Assembly: GCA_018340805.1 (NCBI GenBank)
Contig: JACMZG010001870.1
Location: 46,741,809-46,805,808 of the forward strand
Direction: 5' to 3'
Length of the DNA stretch: 64,000 nucleotides
Source: Microvelia longipes
Taxonomy: Eukaryota; Arthropoda; Insecta; Hemiptera; Veliidae
Part shown: positions 33,261 through 45,508 of the stretch, piece by piece
Layout of the letters: each line of letters opens with the position of its first letter
Position numbering within the stretch: the stretch's first letter is position 1
Notes under the pieces: model-generated
Told to the model about the DNA's origin: nothing
The model's database searches: none
Seen by the model: only the letters and a program-made list of their open reading frames with translations
Position numbers and translations under genes: made by a program

Positions 33261-33911
33261 GTAACTTAATTTATATTATTTCTAAAGTCAATAATTTCTT
33301 TTACTTCAATATTACTAAAACTACAATAAAACGGTCTAATATAATGAGATAAACACAAGAAACGTTTACTATGAACGAAGAAGTTTTAACTATCAACGAG
33401 AAACTAAAAACCAAGATAGACGGGATTTTAACGAGCATAAGAAACATCAATTCTTGAACCTCACCTCCATTAAATAAATATACCCACTTTTCCTTTTCTC
33501 TAAAGAGTTTTCTAAGGGTAAGTAAAACAATTTTTATAGAGGGGAAAAATTTAATATTTCATCAAGATTAAAATTATAATTTAAAAATTGGGTTAGAGGT
33601 ACCTCGGTTTATAAGAAATAAAGTTTTGAAACTAGCAAGAAAGCTTGGTGCCCATCACCTGGTAAATTGTGTTTTTATTGTGTTTGTGTTATAATTCTAT
33701 TTAAATAATTTACAAATAATTTACAATTTATGTCGTTTGTACACATTACCTTAAGTTAGCTATTAACAACTATTAGTAGCCTGGTAATAGTAACCCCCTA
33801 TTACCAGCCCCCAGTATCTTGATAAATTGACCGTCACTCACTTAAGCATTAGCTAACTTTGTTGTATAGCATGTAGTTATTTTTAGGGCTTATTAATGAT
33901 CAATGCTTTTG
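33261..33911. other. AT-rich spacer, possibly intron
   Basis: Contains AGGTACCTCGG (tail motif of the 5S-derived SINE) near 33598. Nothing else recognised. Confidence 0.35.
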
Positions 33912-33924
33912 TAAGGGTTAATTA

Positions 33925-34577
33925 GAGTCACCCGTGGTGTAATGGTTAAAGTACGCGGCCAATACACAGGATGAATGGACTTTAAACTTCCGAGTTTATT
34001 TACAGTTTTGGTTTTATTTACAGGTGGTTTTGAGCCTGTGCGTTGTCAGGTACTCATTAACGATCCCTTACCATAAATGAAACTGGGTATAGGCAAAATT
34101 TAGGATCATCATAGTAGATTCATTATAATACTGTGTGTCTGCCTTATAGTTTAAAGTGTATGGAGTATTTAAATTGTAATTGTGTATGGAGGTTTGATTT
34201 AACAGCAAGGGCAAGTGTTGTTCCTAGTTTTTACTAGAATAGATATATAATAATAATAATAATAATTATATTATTATTATTATAATAATACTAATAATTT
34301 CCGCCTCCGACCTCGGCCACGGAGGCGGCTACTAGAATATAAGAGTCAGTAAAAATATGTATGATTGCTTTCAAAAAGCATAAGAGGAACCATAGAAATT
34401 CACGGCTCTTCTGTCTTGAAGAGCCGAAATATACCTTCACTTGAACTTAAAAGGAGTTTTTTCCTTTTATTCCCCAGCTCACTATCTTAGGGAGCTGGGG
34501 AAAAAGGGCCCAACAACGTGGCCTACTTGCCTGGTAGTTACTACCACTCCCCCCATATTACTACTACATATTACTAC
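33925..34577 (+). mobile_element. S1 SINE with 13-bp target duplication and internal insertion
   Basis: TAAGGGTTAATTA is found at 33912-33924 and 34578-34590. The head has A-box TGGTGTAATGG, but the B-box region is replaced by a short TTTATTTACAG-rich segment. An (AAT)n tract with an S2-head fragment (CCGCCTCCGACCTCGGCCAC, minus) is inserted at about 34245-34330. The 3' module AAAAAGGGCCCAACAACGTG and (TTACTAC)n tail are intact. Confidence 0.9.
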
Positions 34578-34654
34578 TAAGGGTTAATTACTGAGCGCCC
34601 TACTTGTGGTTTTTCCGTTTAGGGGCTCAATAAAAATCATTAAATAAATAATAA

Positions 34655-35108
34655 TCATCTTCAATCAACAAGAAGGATGGTGCGATAAGTGAATCTATGA
34701 CCCCATAAACACTTTATAGGATTGAGAATAAGAAGCTAACTTACCTTCACTAGCTAGTTTATAGCAAATCGCAGGTTATGTATCAAAGATAAGACGAGTT
34801 CATCATATGTTAATACTTCAAGGGAAACAAAACAGTTGTATTACTTAGACAGAGGTGGTAAAAATCAAATTGAAGTTTATTACTCGTTTAACAAATGCAT
34901 TCCTCTAAAGGTAAGTTTACGTCGAAATTTTAAGACCTGCTCAGTTAATGTAATGTTTGGAAGCATGAGCAGTTCGTACCAATTATGAGAAGTTTGTTAG
35001 TGACATTTGTCTTGATGGATTTTTCTCTATTTTTTATCCTCTACGGGGTCACTTATTTATATCAAATCGACCTATAACGTCACAAAAGATCCCTTAATTA
35101 AAAATCCT
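34655..35108. mobile_element. Decayed third copy of the Mutator-like MITE
   Basis: Shares with 8940-9627, in order, AACTTACCTTC, GCAAATCGCAGGTTATGTA, TTTTAAGACCTGC, GCAGTTCGTACCAA and GGGGTCACTT. Termini are eroded. Confidence 0.6.
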
Positions 35109-35504
35109 TGGCAAAGGTGCACTGATGTAATAGTCACATGTTATTTCAGTTTATTATCAAAAGCGACTATTGTAAAACAAAATTACTGCAGAAAAAGTCG
35201 GAAATGATCGAATATGAGAAGGAAATGTCTGACAAGCAAAAGGAAAACTAGAAGCTGTAGAAGGATTTTTTGGCAAGAATTCTCTGTCTTTCCCTTCCAT
35301 CTTGTTCTGTTCATACTTGGCTTCCTGGCACCAGCTAACCAACCGAACTCATATTCCGGCCTTTTTATGTGACTTTAGGGTTTTATTGTTCTTTATCATT
35401 TTTATGGGCTCGTTAATTTTTTTGGAAAAAAAAATTACTATTGTTAAAGAAAAAGTCTCTCCGCAAATTACTATTATAATTAATAAGCTCCACAAAAAGT
35501 AATG

Positions 35505-36605
35505 CGTGCCAGATCACAATTCGATCGCATTATTTTTCCGCGGTTTATGATTTCTTCAAATGTATGCTGAGTCATTATTTCGGGTTAATGACGTCATAAA
35601 AAAATAATTTTCAAATAGCACAACTACAGCGGTAGACTGATTTTTGTACGAAGTTTCAACTCTCTAGCATTAATACACTTGGCGCTACGATGATAACACA
35701 CAAACACATACATACACACACACACATTTGTGTGTGTGTGTTTAATTTAAAATGACGTGTCCAAATTTAAAATTTGGATCTTGAACTATTCTCACAAACT
35801 AACTATGTTTATGGCAGGACATTGAAAATTTAATTACTATCTTAAAATATTTAATATAAACGATACTAGTAGTTGCAAATGCGATCCTGCCAAAGATCAA
35901 ACTTCATTTCATATTATCAATGATTGCTCCTTGCTAGATAGAAAAAGACAACCACTCATCCAACACGTTTTGACATTAGGCCATAGCTGGCCTCTACCCG
36001 CTACTAAACTTTGGCAAAAAGATTAAAAGAGCAATTCATACGTTTTATTGAAAGCATAGATTTTGAAACTATTTGAGAAAACAAAACCCCTTAGAAAAAT
36101 GATAAAATTTACAGTTGAAAGAAAAGAAGATACATACAAAATTTTGAAAAATAGAAATTTAAAATTTTAATTTATTCCTATTTTAATTTAAATGGAAATA
36201 ACAGATTGAAATCAATTTTTACAAAAAAGAAATAAAAAGAAACTTTATGAACCTCCGCATTTTAATTTGAATGAAAATATCCGATTGAAAACATTCAACA
36301 TTTTTTACCAAAAGAAGAAAAGAAATATTAAGAATAGAAAACCAGATTTATACACATTTGTTTTTATAAAGGCATGTAATACAGTTGTGGAACGTGCTGA
36401 AAATAAACGGCCTCTAGTAGTGATTACTAGAGAAAACATAAAACACACACACACATACAAACAAAAACTTTGAAAAAACCACTCAGGAGGTCTTAAAAAC
36501 GCCTGAAACAGATATATTCCGGTTTCATCCCGGTTTCGGATTTTTTTGCAAACACAATACTTTTCCTATAAACCTTCGATATAAATGAGGAAAAGTAAAA
36601 ATCTA
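35505..36605 (+). repeat. R2 copy split at its (CA)n tract by a LINE-derived insertion
   Basis: The left part ends in (CA)n at about 35727 and the right part restarts at about 36441 with the same (CA)n. Then ACTCAGGAGGTCTTAAAAAC and CATCCCGGTTTCGGATTTTT. 35109-35504 before it is unassigned spacer. Confidence 0.75.
35836..36026 (+). pseudogene. LINE C-terminal fragment with Cys/His knuckle
   Basis: Encodes KIFNINDTSSCKC followed by DQTSFHIINDCSLLDRKRQ and ending HSWPLPATKLWQKD. The C-x-C...H....C spacing after INDTSS matches the zinc-knuckle-like segment at the end of ORF2 in several arthropod and other invertebrate LINEs (pattern C.C....QT..H...C). The rest of the RT is missing. Flanking 35727-35835 and 36027-36440 are the probable remains of the same insertion, including an internal partial duplication near 36170 and 36260. 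Confidence 0.65.
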
Positions 36606-36870
36606 GAGGCTTTTTTTAATGTTACTTGGTAATTTATTACCAGTTTAAGCAATACAGAAGAAAATTTTAGGGCCTCTGCTATTTAACAGTAGCAGCAGTT
36701 TGTGTTATACGTAAGTTTAAATATTAATAGTAGGACAAAACACAATGTATTATTGATTAATTATAATAATTAACGTTACTATAATTAATTAAACGTTGTT
36801 CGATTAAATTAGTTTGTCGAGACCCATTTTCTCGTCTACGATCGAAGAAGTATAGAAGTCGATGTATTAC
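36606..36870. repeat. Duplicated segment, copy 1 (partner 39765-40034)
   Basis: From CTTTTTTTAATGTTACTTGG through TCGTCTACGATCGAAGAAGT the sequence is about 95% identical to 39765-40034. Both follow an R2 copy, so R2 and this flank were duplicated together. Confidence 0.88.
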
Positions 36871-38324
36871 TATTATTATTAGGATTGGAGCCATTTTTTG
36901 GGTGGGGTGGGGGGTCACCACCTCCAAAACTTATTAGAGAAGTCCAATCCAAAAAACGTTAAATGAAATACAACAAAATTTACTAAAATGAGAATATAAC
37001 AATTATTAAATGACGTCAATGATTAGAGATAAAATCTTGTAAGCATTTTATGAGCAAAATGTTTTCTTGCAATTCCCTTCCACGGCTTTACCTCGGGAGA
37101 TATAGACATAAATACCTCAGCTTCGCCTCGGGAGTTAAATACTATGGTTCCCTCGGCTTTCGCCTTAAAAACGAACTAACTGCTTAGAGAAATAATAGAA
37201 TTGTTTACTCTCTCGTTGCATAAACAACTATTATCTTATGAGAGACGTGAGAGGGGGTTTTAATACACTCCCGTGTCCAAATTCCTTTCCGCAAAAGACA
37301 TCTTAAAATTTACGATTTTTTATGAAGGTTTTGTTAAAAAAAGTGAGATTTGAAAAAAAGTATTTTTTTTTTGGAGTTACGCTAAATTTTTAAGTTTTTA
37401 ATTTTGATAGCATTATTTTGAAAAAACAAAAACTCCTAGCTATTTTTTACCTACGAAGTATGTATATGTCACATTGAACAAAAAACAGAAAAGTCAACAT
37501 TTTCAAATGAAAGTCGCTCAGCACGAGGAATGTTTGGTTGAACCCCTAAGAACGTAGAATAAGCCAAAATTAAGAATTTATATACAACTCCAGCTAATCC
37601 TAATTTTTTGTCATTATTTACTGTATCATAAAGAGAATTACGAAATTAGCTGTTTTGACATTTATTTATAGTATGATATTTTTTTCAGTCAATAAGATAA
37701 AATAAATAATAAAGTTAACATATATACTAAATTAAAATTCTCTACTTTCTATACAACTTCTCTAATAGAGGAGTTACACAAAATCAGTTTTTTAGACTTT
37801 TAGCCGAAAACAGACGTGATGAGGCGAGGCGAGATAATACGAAGCGAAAAAAGTTACAAAAACAGACGCCTGAAGCCCGTTTCATCTTGCTGCCTTCTCC
37901 CTGCTCAAACTTACTGCCTCCTTTCTCTCCAAACTCTGTGTTTTTGATTACCTCTATATAATAATTCTAAAGGGTTTCAGCACTTTTATGTGCACACACT
38001 TATTTTTAAGCGTACTCATACATTTTAACAACGAACAACTTCAGAAACGAACACATTTACGCAAAACATTAACACACACATACATACACGAAAAAGCGTA
38101 AAAACATACTCATAAAATAAACATCTACAATACACACACCTGTATTTTCAACCACAAAGCACTCACATACACAAAAACAAACCTATAAAGACTTTTAACT
38201 CCATCACGTGTGTGGAAGGGATGTCCGTTTGTTTTTTTATTCATATTTTAAATGATTTATAAATTCTTTTTCCATTAAACAATAAATCTGCACGAACCGC
38301 TGTGATATATAGGTAAGTATTTAA
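36871..38324. other. Spacer
   Basis: 37122-37236 pairs (inverted) with 29376-29486. 36885-36955 is an imperfect inverted repeat (TTGGAGCC.. / ..GTCCAATCC). 37980-38200 is rich in CACA and TACACA motifs. No gene. Confidence 0.45.
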
Positions 38325-38520
38325 AAAAAATCTGGTACGGGATACCTCGGAACTTTTTCTCATCACATCCGATTCGCTACGCTCATCCTCTCGAATTCGG
38401 ACTTGCTTCGCTCGTCAGATAAAAAATTCATTGGTTTCATTTCCAGCGATTACTTATTCAAGCACTGACCACGCTCAATGCTGCTTTACTTTTATGATCC
38501 AATTAATCATGTGTATTCTT
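38325..38520 (-). mobile_element. 5S rRNA-derived SINE, copy with longest 5S part
   Basis: Minus strand: GATCATAAAAGTAAAGCAGC, then GAGCGTGGTCAGTGCTTGAA, TAAGTAATCGCTGGAAATG. This follows the 3' half of 5S rRNA (GATC..AAGTTAAGCAGCGTCGAGC then TAGTACTTGGATGGGTGACC, GCCTGGGAATA), including the C-box region. The body then has GACGAGCGAAGCAAGTCCGA and ends GATGTGATGAGAAAAAGTTC, CGAGGTATCCC. The 5' half of 5S (A box) is missing. Confidence 0.7.
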
Positions 38521-38614
38521 GTCATTTAACCGAATTTAAACTCAATTTGATTATTTTCCGATTTCTTTTTTTTTTTTTTTAAAGCCGTACACAAGTTATT
38601 TAATAGTATTATAC

Positions 38615-39764
38615 TAATACTGATAATGAGACAAAACTTGGCACATAAAAGACTTACATACATAGCCACATGCGTGCCCTATCTCACATTTATATCCCAT
38701 ATGTTTTCACGTTTTATGATATTTTATAAAAAAAACACCAGTCATTAATTAAAAATTGAACTATTGCTGATATTGATATGAAAGTTGGTTTGTAAGTTAG
38801 TCTTATACTTGGCTTCATGCGTGCTAAGTATCAAACAGATCGCATAATTTTTTCGCGTTTTATAAATTTTCGAAATTTTATTTGTCATTATTGCAGGTTA
38901 GTGACAAAAAATTATTAACCTATAGAGTGATTTTTTTTTCAAGTAGTAGTAGTAGTAATATGGGGAAGTGGTAGTAACTACCAGGCAAGTAGGCCACGTG
39001 GTTGGCTCTTTTTGCCAGCTCCCTAAGATAGTGTTCAACTCCTTTTAATTTTAAGTGTAGGTATATTTCATCTAATCTAGACAGAAGAGCCGTGAATTTC
39101 TATGGTTCCTCTCATGCTTTTTCAATCAATCATACATATTTTCACTGACTCTTATAGTCTAGTGAAAACTGGGAACAACACGTGCTCTCACTGTTAAACC
39201 AAACCTCCACACACTTTAAACTACAAGGCAGAAACAGAATAGTATTCTAATGAATCCCCAAAAAGTCCAAAATTTTGCCTAAATTTTGCCCAGTTTCATT
39301 TAGGGTAAGGGATCTTTAGCGAGTACCTGACAACGCACAGGCTCGAGACCACCGGCTTTATGTCCCTTCGGAAGGACGTGGTACGCAGAATTTTTATCCC
39401 TCTCATAAAAATCCTAGAGGCCCGTACTGGGATTGAACCCATGACTAAAGTCCATTCATTCTGTGTATTGGCCGCGTACCTTAACTAATACACCACGGGT
39501 GACTCTAATTTTTTTTAAGTTCGAGTTTTTTTCAACTCTCTAGCATAAATACACCGAGATCTACGATGATAAGGGCACACACACACACTTACTCACACTC
39601 AGCCATACAGACAGACTACTTTGACAAATCTACTCAGGAGGTCTTAAAAACACATGAAACGAATAATCCCTGTGTCATCCTGATTTTGGATTATTTCGCA
39701 AACACAATACTTTTCCTATATACCTACTGTATAAATGAGGAAAAGTAAAAATCTAGAAACTTTT
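38615..39764 (+). repeat. R2 copy split by an S1 SINE
   Basis: R2 sequence at 38615-38938, partly duplicated at its 5' end (two GCGTGC starts, 38666 and 38818), continues at 39530-39764. Confidence 0.75.
38943..39505 (-). mobile_element. S1 SINE, nearly full length, minus strand
   Basis: Read on the minus strand it has GAGTCACCCGTGGTGTATTA, B-box GGTTCAATCCC, the central GTCGTT-like module (GCGTTGTCAGGTACTCGCTA), the distal AGGGAGCTGGC module and a (TACTAC)n tail. T-rich sequence ending CAAGT/TAAGT on both sides may be the target duplication. Confidence 0.88.
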
Positions 39765-40034
39765 TTGAATGTTACTTGGTAATTTCTTACCAGTTTAAGC
39801 AATACAGAAGAATATTTTAGGGCCTCTGCTAAACTTTCATTTAACAATAGCAGCAGTTTGTAATATACGTAAGTTTAAATATTAATTGTAGGACAAAACG
39901 CAATGTATTATTGATTAATTATAATAATTAACGTTACTATAATTAATTTCACGTTGTTCGATTTAATTAGTTTGTCGAGACCCATTTTCTCGTCTACGAT
40001 CGAAGAAGTATAGAAGTCGATCTATTACTATTAT
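39765..40034. repeat. Duplicated segment, copy 2 (partner 36606-36870)
   Basis: See partner. Divergence is a few percent with one 14-bp indel (AAACTTTCAT region). Confidence 0.88.
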
Positions 40035-40689
40035 GAATGTTCCTGGCTATACTTACACGGTGGAAACCTCGAAAATTGCCGCTTAATAGTTCAAACTAAT
40101 AAATTCTGGCGCGTAGGTCCATATACCAGGCTAATTTACTTGAACATTTTTGCTTACCAAGCCAGTTTTTGCCACGGTAATTTTTGTTCTCTCTTAGTAG
40201 TCAGATCAGTTACTCTTTTATTTGTCAGTCAAGATTCCCGGGGGTTCCAAGATAATGTCCATTTTTACACAATAGGTTATTCAAAACTACTTTAGACTTG
40301 AGTAAAAGGGTTAAGGACATATAGATACGGTGGTAGCCTGTCATAAGAGTTATGTCATAGTATATTTGGGGTTACGTAGTGTTGTGACCATTTCCTTATC
40401 TATTACAATGTAGTATCTAGGATAGTATTTTATCTTAAACAATGCCTGATATGTGTGGTTATATCCTGCATAGTACGAGTGTGGTTTAGAGATAAATATA
40501 TCAAGATAACCTACAAGTAGGTTAGAGACAACAACAACCACACAAACCCATAATTTATGGCTTATACTTCAACATCTCTTAAAATGTCTGTTTCGAACCC
40601 TTCTGTTCTCAACTCTTGAATTGAAGCCTTAGTAGTCATTTATTTATTTATTTTTTTATATAAAAAATAAGAAACCTTATAGATCTTTT
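40035..40689. other. Spacer, nothing assigned
   Basis: A 63-residue minus frame (40350-40541) shows no motif. Confidence 0.35.
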
Positions 40690-41470
40690 TAAAAATCACT
40701 TGTGCTTTCCTAAAACAAGCTTCAGATTCCTACCTCTTTTAGATACATTGAGAAGGCATAAAGGATACCTTAAAGAAGCCTTAAGACTTTCTAAAACCAG
40801 CTTAAAATTCCTCTCTTTAGGATACATTAAGGGGATCTACAGGATTTCTTTGGAAAGCCTTAAGACTTTCTAAACCAGCTTAAAATTCCTCTTTTTAGGA
40901 TACATTAAGGGGATCTACAGGATTTCTTTGGAAAGCCTTAAGGAAGCCTTAAGACTTTCTAAAACAAGCTTAAAATTCCTCTCTTTAGGATACATTAAGG
41001 GGATCTACAGGATTTCTTTGGAAACTTAAGGAAGCCTTAAGACTTTCTAAAACAAGCTTAAAATTCCTCTCTTTAGGCTACATTAAGGGGATCCACAGGA
41101 TTTCTTTGAAAAGCCTTAAGGAAGCCTTAAGACTTTCTAAAACAAGCTTAAAATTCCTCTCTTTAGGATACATTAAGGGGATCTACAGGATTTCTTTGGA
41201 AAGCCTTAACACTTTCTAAAACAAGCTTAAAATTTCTCTCTTTAGGATACATTAAGTGGATCTACAGGATTTCTTTGGAAAGCCTTAAGGAACCCTTCAG
41301 ATTTTCCAAAACAAGCTTAAAATGCATACCCTGTTTAGAATAAATTGAGGATGTCTAAAGGATCTCTTAGGAATGCCTTAAGAGATCCTTAAGATCTTTT
41401 ATAACATGCTTAAAATTCATCCCTCTTAAGAATACGTTGAGGGTATAAAGGATCCCTTAAGGAAGGAAGG
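40690..41470. repeat. Minisatellite with about 100-bp unit
   Basis: About eight units combining CTTTCTAAAACAAGCTTAAA, ATTCCTCTCTTTAGGATACA, TTAAGGGGATCTACAGGATT and CTTTGGAAAGCCTTAAGGAA. The inner units are most alike; both ends decay. Confidence 0.93.
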
Positions 41471-41572
41471 AGGTCCAGGTGGATTTGACTACTTTAGCAT
41501 GTGTGCCTGTCCCCAAACAAATTTTCAATAGAGGAATGGAAACCCTTACATTTGTCGTTCATCAAGACTTAA

Positions 41573-42112
41573 ACTGGTGGTTCCGAGCCTGTGCGATGTA
41601 AGATACTATTAAATGATCTCTACTGGGTCTTGGCAAAATTGTGAACCCTTGTTATTAGTTTACAAAAAATATAAAAACATAAATATATTTCTTACTTACG
41701 GTTTCAAATGAAAGAAAGCTTAGTATGGCGTTGGAACACGTGTTGTTTCAATTTAAAGCTATAGAAACGTTTTGTAGAGTCATGGCCCTTCTGTGGAATA
41801 AGCGCAAAATGCCTTAACTAGGACTCATAATATAATGTAATAAAAGGAGCTAGCAAAATGGGCTCAACGGCGTGGCCTATTTGCTGGGTGATTGATCATA
41901 TTAGGGAGGGTGATCAATCACCTAGTAAATAGGCCTCGTCGTTGAGCCCATTTTGCTAGCTCCTTTTATTACATTATATTATGAGTCCTAGTGAAGGCAT
42001 TTTGCGCTTATTCCACAGAAAACCATAACTCTACTAAACGTTGCTATAGCTTTAAACAGAAACAACACGTGCCCTAACTCCAGACTAAGCTTTCCTCCTT
42101 TTGGAACCGTAA
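41573..42112. mobile_element. Two diverged S1-like SINEs tail to tail, forming a large palindrome
   Basis: 41580-41650 has TGGTGGTTCCGAGCCTGTGC and CTGGGTCTTGGCAAAATTGT, a relaxed match to the S1 body. 41703-41900 is then mirrored at 41910-42100, almost perfect over 41800-42015 (CTCATAATATAATGTAATAA, GGAGCTAGCAAAATGGGCTC). The centre is at about 41906. Confidence 0.8.
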
Positions 42113-42273
42113 GTCCCTAATATTCCCTAACCAACCACTATCACTATCATATAAGCAAGCCTTAAGAATACCTTAAGGAACATGATATGAATAAATGATA
42201 TAAATAATTTATTTGAATACAAGCCTAATATTTTTAAACTGTTAAATCTCATACAAATTAGCTGATATTTAGA

Positions 42274-42274
<1 letters not shown>

Positions 42275-42322
<48 letters not shown>

Positions 42323-42341
42323 TATATATATACATATATAA

Positions 42342-42375
<34 letters not shown>

Positions 42376-42412
42376 AGTATATGTATATATATTTATTTGT
42401 ATGTATATATTC
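42275..42412. repeat. (TA)n and (GT)n compound microsatellite
   Basis: TA tract to about 42335 followed by (GT)14 and TATG-type repeats. 42413-42990 is AT-rich spacer without a gene. Confidence 0.95.
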
Positions 42413-42995
42413 TCAAGGCAGTTAAAAAAGAAAAGTTTAGCAATAGTATTTTATATCTCCCAAAGGTTTAATTATTATTTTTACCTTTTTTACAAACTTA
42501 AGTTTTTTTCATATTAATTACTTGTAATTAGACATGATATCAATTTCCCTTTAAAGCTTAACTTTATAATACGAAAAGTAAATAAAGTTAAAAAAAAGTG
42601 AAATATTTCTTAAAGTTTGAACAGGTTTGAGTTTGACGTGATAGAACTTCGTTTACAACCTGGTTAAAAAAACAACATTAAAATATCTTTATTTTGTTTT
42701 TGTTTTTTATTTTATTTATCATATTTTTATTGATATTTTTATGTCTACATTTGTTATTCTCTTTTATAGATGTAACAATCATTTTTATTTTTAATATTTT
42801 GATACTTAAAAATTAGGTGTTTTCTCGCTCCTTATTATTTATTTTTTCTTCCTCATTAAGTAACAAAACACTAATGAGGACTCATTGAAGAAATATATAC
42901 TGGTCGATTGAGAATTTATGATTAATTTACTTGCTATAAGAGCATTTCGAACTGAGGCCAAATATTTTTGATCTAGTTGCATGTCTTGTTAAGGA

Positions 42996-43496
42996 CCTGT
43001 TGTTTTTAATTATTATTTGGAGTTGGTGGTCGAGGATAGACCCCCATTTGCACTGCGTCTGAAATTCTTTCCTCCAATTTGTCCCACAATTCCCTCTATT
43101 AGCCCATGTCAGAATAATCATTTGCTCCAGACAAAGTTCAGGAGCTTCTTGACCAGTCATTTATTGATAGAGTCAAATTTTTAAGAGTGCTGCTACCAAA
43201 GTTGGAGATACTTTTGAAAGTTTTCACAACTCAAAAGTATATAAGAGGCAATTTTGGTTTCCGATTCACAAAGCCTACACACTGGGTTATCTTTAAAAAT
43301 ACTAATGGTATTTAGGTGTTTTGAGGTAACAGTGACCAGTCAGTAGTCCAGTTACTGTTCTAAAGTCCCTTCTGCTTAGACTGAGGAGGTCCTCAGTCAT
43401 TTTGAGATTGGGTCCTTTTAACATGAAAGATCTGTGTCTCATGCCAGAGGATGAGAACCTGTTAGGAAAAGTATGGATTTGAATCGAGAGATCCAA
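42996..43496 (-). pseudogene. LINE ORF2 C-terminus (RNase H end and Cys/His knuckle), frameshifted
   Basis: On the minus strand: LSLSRRDFRTVTGLLTGHC, typical of the last part of the RNase H domain in I/Jockey/R1-like LINEs. After a frameshift at about 43330 follows NPVCRLCESETKIASYILLS with CEN (C-x2-C, then Tyr replacing the usual His, then C). The frame then breaks with several stops. A final in-frame end QMGVYPRPPTPNNN stops at about 43005. At least two frameshifts, multiple stops and a missing RT core mean it is dead. Confidence 0.75.
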
Positions 43497-44292
43497 TTAT
43501 ACTCAATCTTATTTCTAATTTTACAATCGAGCTCTAAAAGTCTATTGTCTACTATTTTTGGAAGACAAGACTGAGACATAATTATAAAAAATTAATAATA
43601 TAATTTACTATTAATGATTAAATTACATTTAATTAAATTAAATAATGATATTACATTAGATGACATGATATAATTAATTATTTATGAAAAACATTAAAAA
43701 CGTAGTAAATATAATCTTATTTCAAAGAATTCGTCTATCGTATATAAAGTAAATAAAATTAAATTAAATCAAAACAAAATATTCTTGTTAAATAGAATAA
43801 ATAAAAAATATATGTAAGAGAAATAAAAGAAAAATTTAGTGATAAAACATAGGGTGAAATTCCAAAATAAAAAGTTTTTGATGTAAAAAATATGTTTCCA
43901 TCTCTGACAAGAGGAGAGGGGGTAGAAACAGAAAAATATATAAATTCAGAATGAAATTCCGTCCTCTTTATGTTCGTATACGATAAGTTTTTATTTTTAT
44001 ATTACATTGTGATTTAGACATCGAATTATTTATAGAAGTACATTCTAAAAACGTCATGTCTTTATAAATATGTATAAATAATTATCGTTAAATAAACAAT
44101 GATAAAATAAAGTTATTTTCCGATGTACCTGTTATTATTTAAATTGATATGTTGTATAATTACTTATAATGACAAAATAAAACTTAATTATTTATTTCTT
44201 TACTATCTCATCATGGACTATTCGTCCAATCACATATTTTTACATAAAACATATAACAACACATATAACATATTTAATATATTATAGATACA

Positions 44293-44295
<3 letters not shown>
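43497..44295. other. Very AT-rich spacer
   Basis: AATTAA-rich sequence; no gene or family recognised. Confidence 0.4.

Positions 44296-44362
<67 letters not shown>
44296..44362. repeat. (TA)n microsatellite
   Basis: TA tract with a TAATAT interruption. Confidence 0.95.
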
Positions 44363-44364
<2 letters not shown>

Positions 44365-44420
44365 CATATGTATATAACACATATTTAATTAAATATATTC
44401 AGTTAAAGAATATAATACTA

Positions 44421-44700
44421 CTAATGCCTGTTTAAAGCATTGAGGCTCATCAGGGAAAACCCCCGCGGGAACACCCTATATGGTAGGAGCAACCTGTACT
44501 CTTCGTCCAATTAAGTGTATCCTAAAGTTGGGGACAATTTACTTGAACAATAATTTAATACTAACCGAGAGCGTAACCTGGGATACAAAGTCTAGATCAA
44601 AATGAGGCAGTTTCAGGCTCAGTTTATGAGGCTCTGTTTATGTAAATGAGGCTCTCAGTTTATATACTAGCGCTTTAACGACCTTGACTATGAAGGTGGC
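44421..44700 (-). mobile_element. Diverged S2-like SINE
   Basis: CTCATCAGGGAAAACCCCCG, CGGGAACACCC and AGCAACCTGTACTCTTCGTC keep the order of the S2 3' part in reverse. The tRNA-like head is poorly preserved. Confidence 0.45.
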
Positions 44701-45508
44701 TCTCAACTATAAATTTATCTAAATTTAACTGTCAAGAAACTGTTGATTTGACACTAAATTAATATTTAATGCAATTAATGTAACATTCAAATTCTGGTGG
44801 ACCCCCCAACACAGACTTTTTAATTCTGTTCTTTTCTTCTTATTTATTTCTTCTTGTTACATTCAGATAAATAGATACAAAAATTGAAGGGAAAAATCTT
44901 TCAAAAATGTCTAATTTTACTGAAGAGATTTACATTGTATTTTAAGCTACATCTACAATGATGAAAAGGAAGCTTTATTCCCCGGCATCCAGCCCAACAA
45001 TGTCCCTTTTCTAAAGGGAACCACTTTCTATTATTTGAAATACAGTGCAACCAAGCGAAGAGTTTTCTAATTTCCCTCAAATTATTTAAGTAGCTTGATT
45101 TTGGCTTTTCATTTTATTTATTCCATTTTTTTTTTACTTTTTCTCATTTATACTTTTGATATATAAAAGAAGCTTTTTGTTTGCACTAATATTCTGAAAC
45201 TGAATGATGTGTAACCAATTTGCAGATAAATAAGCCCATTTTCTATAAAAAATACAGATAAATTCAGTATAGAAAGACGTAATGCTTCAGCTCAAGTTAT
45301 GCAGCGTAAACCGGAAACGTAAGCAAAAATGGATTGTTTGACTTTTCTTGAGCTGAAACGGAATATTAGCCAATTAAAGAATTTTTAAATAGTCGGGCCT
45401 CCTTTATAAATTTTAGGGGTGCCGACCTTTTAAAACGAATAGTAACTCAATAAAAATACTGCTATATTAGACCGAAAAGGTAAGGAACACCCTGGGGATG
45501 AAAAAGAT
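44701..45508. other. Spacer; 45345-45430 matches 29690-29775
   Basis: Apart from the shared block (GAGCTGAAACGG..TTATAAATTTTAGGGGTGCC) nothing is recognised. Confidence 0.45.
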
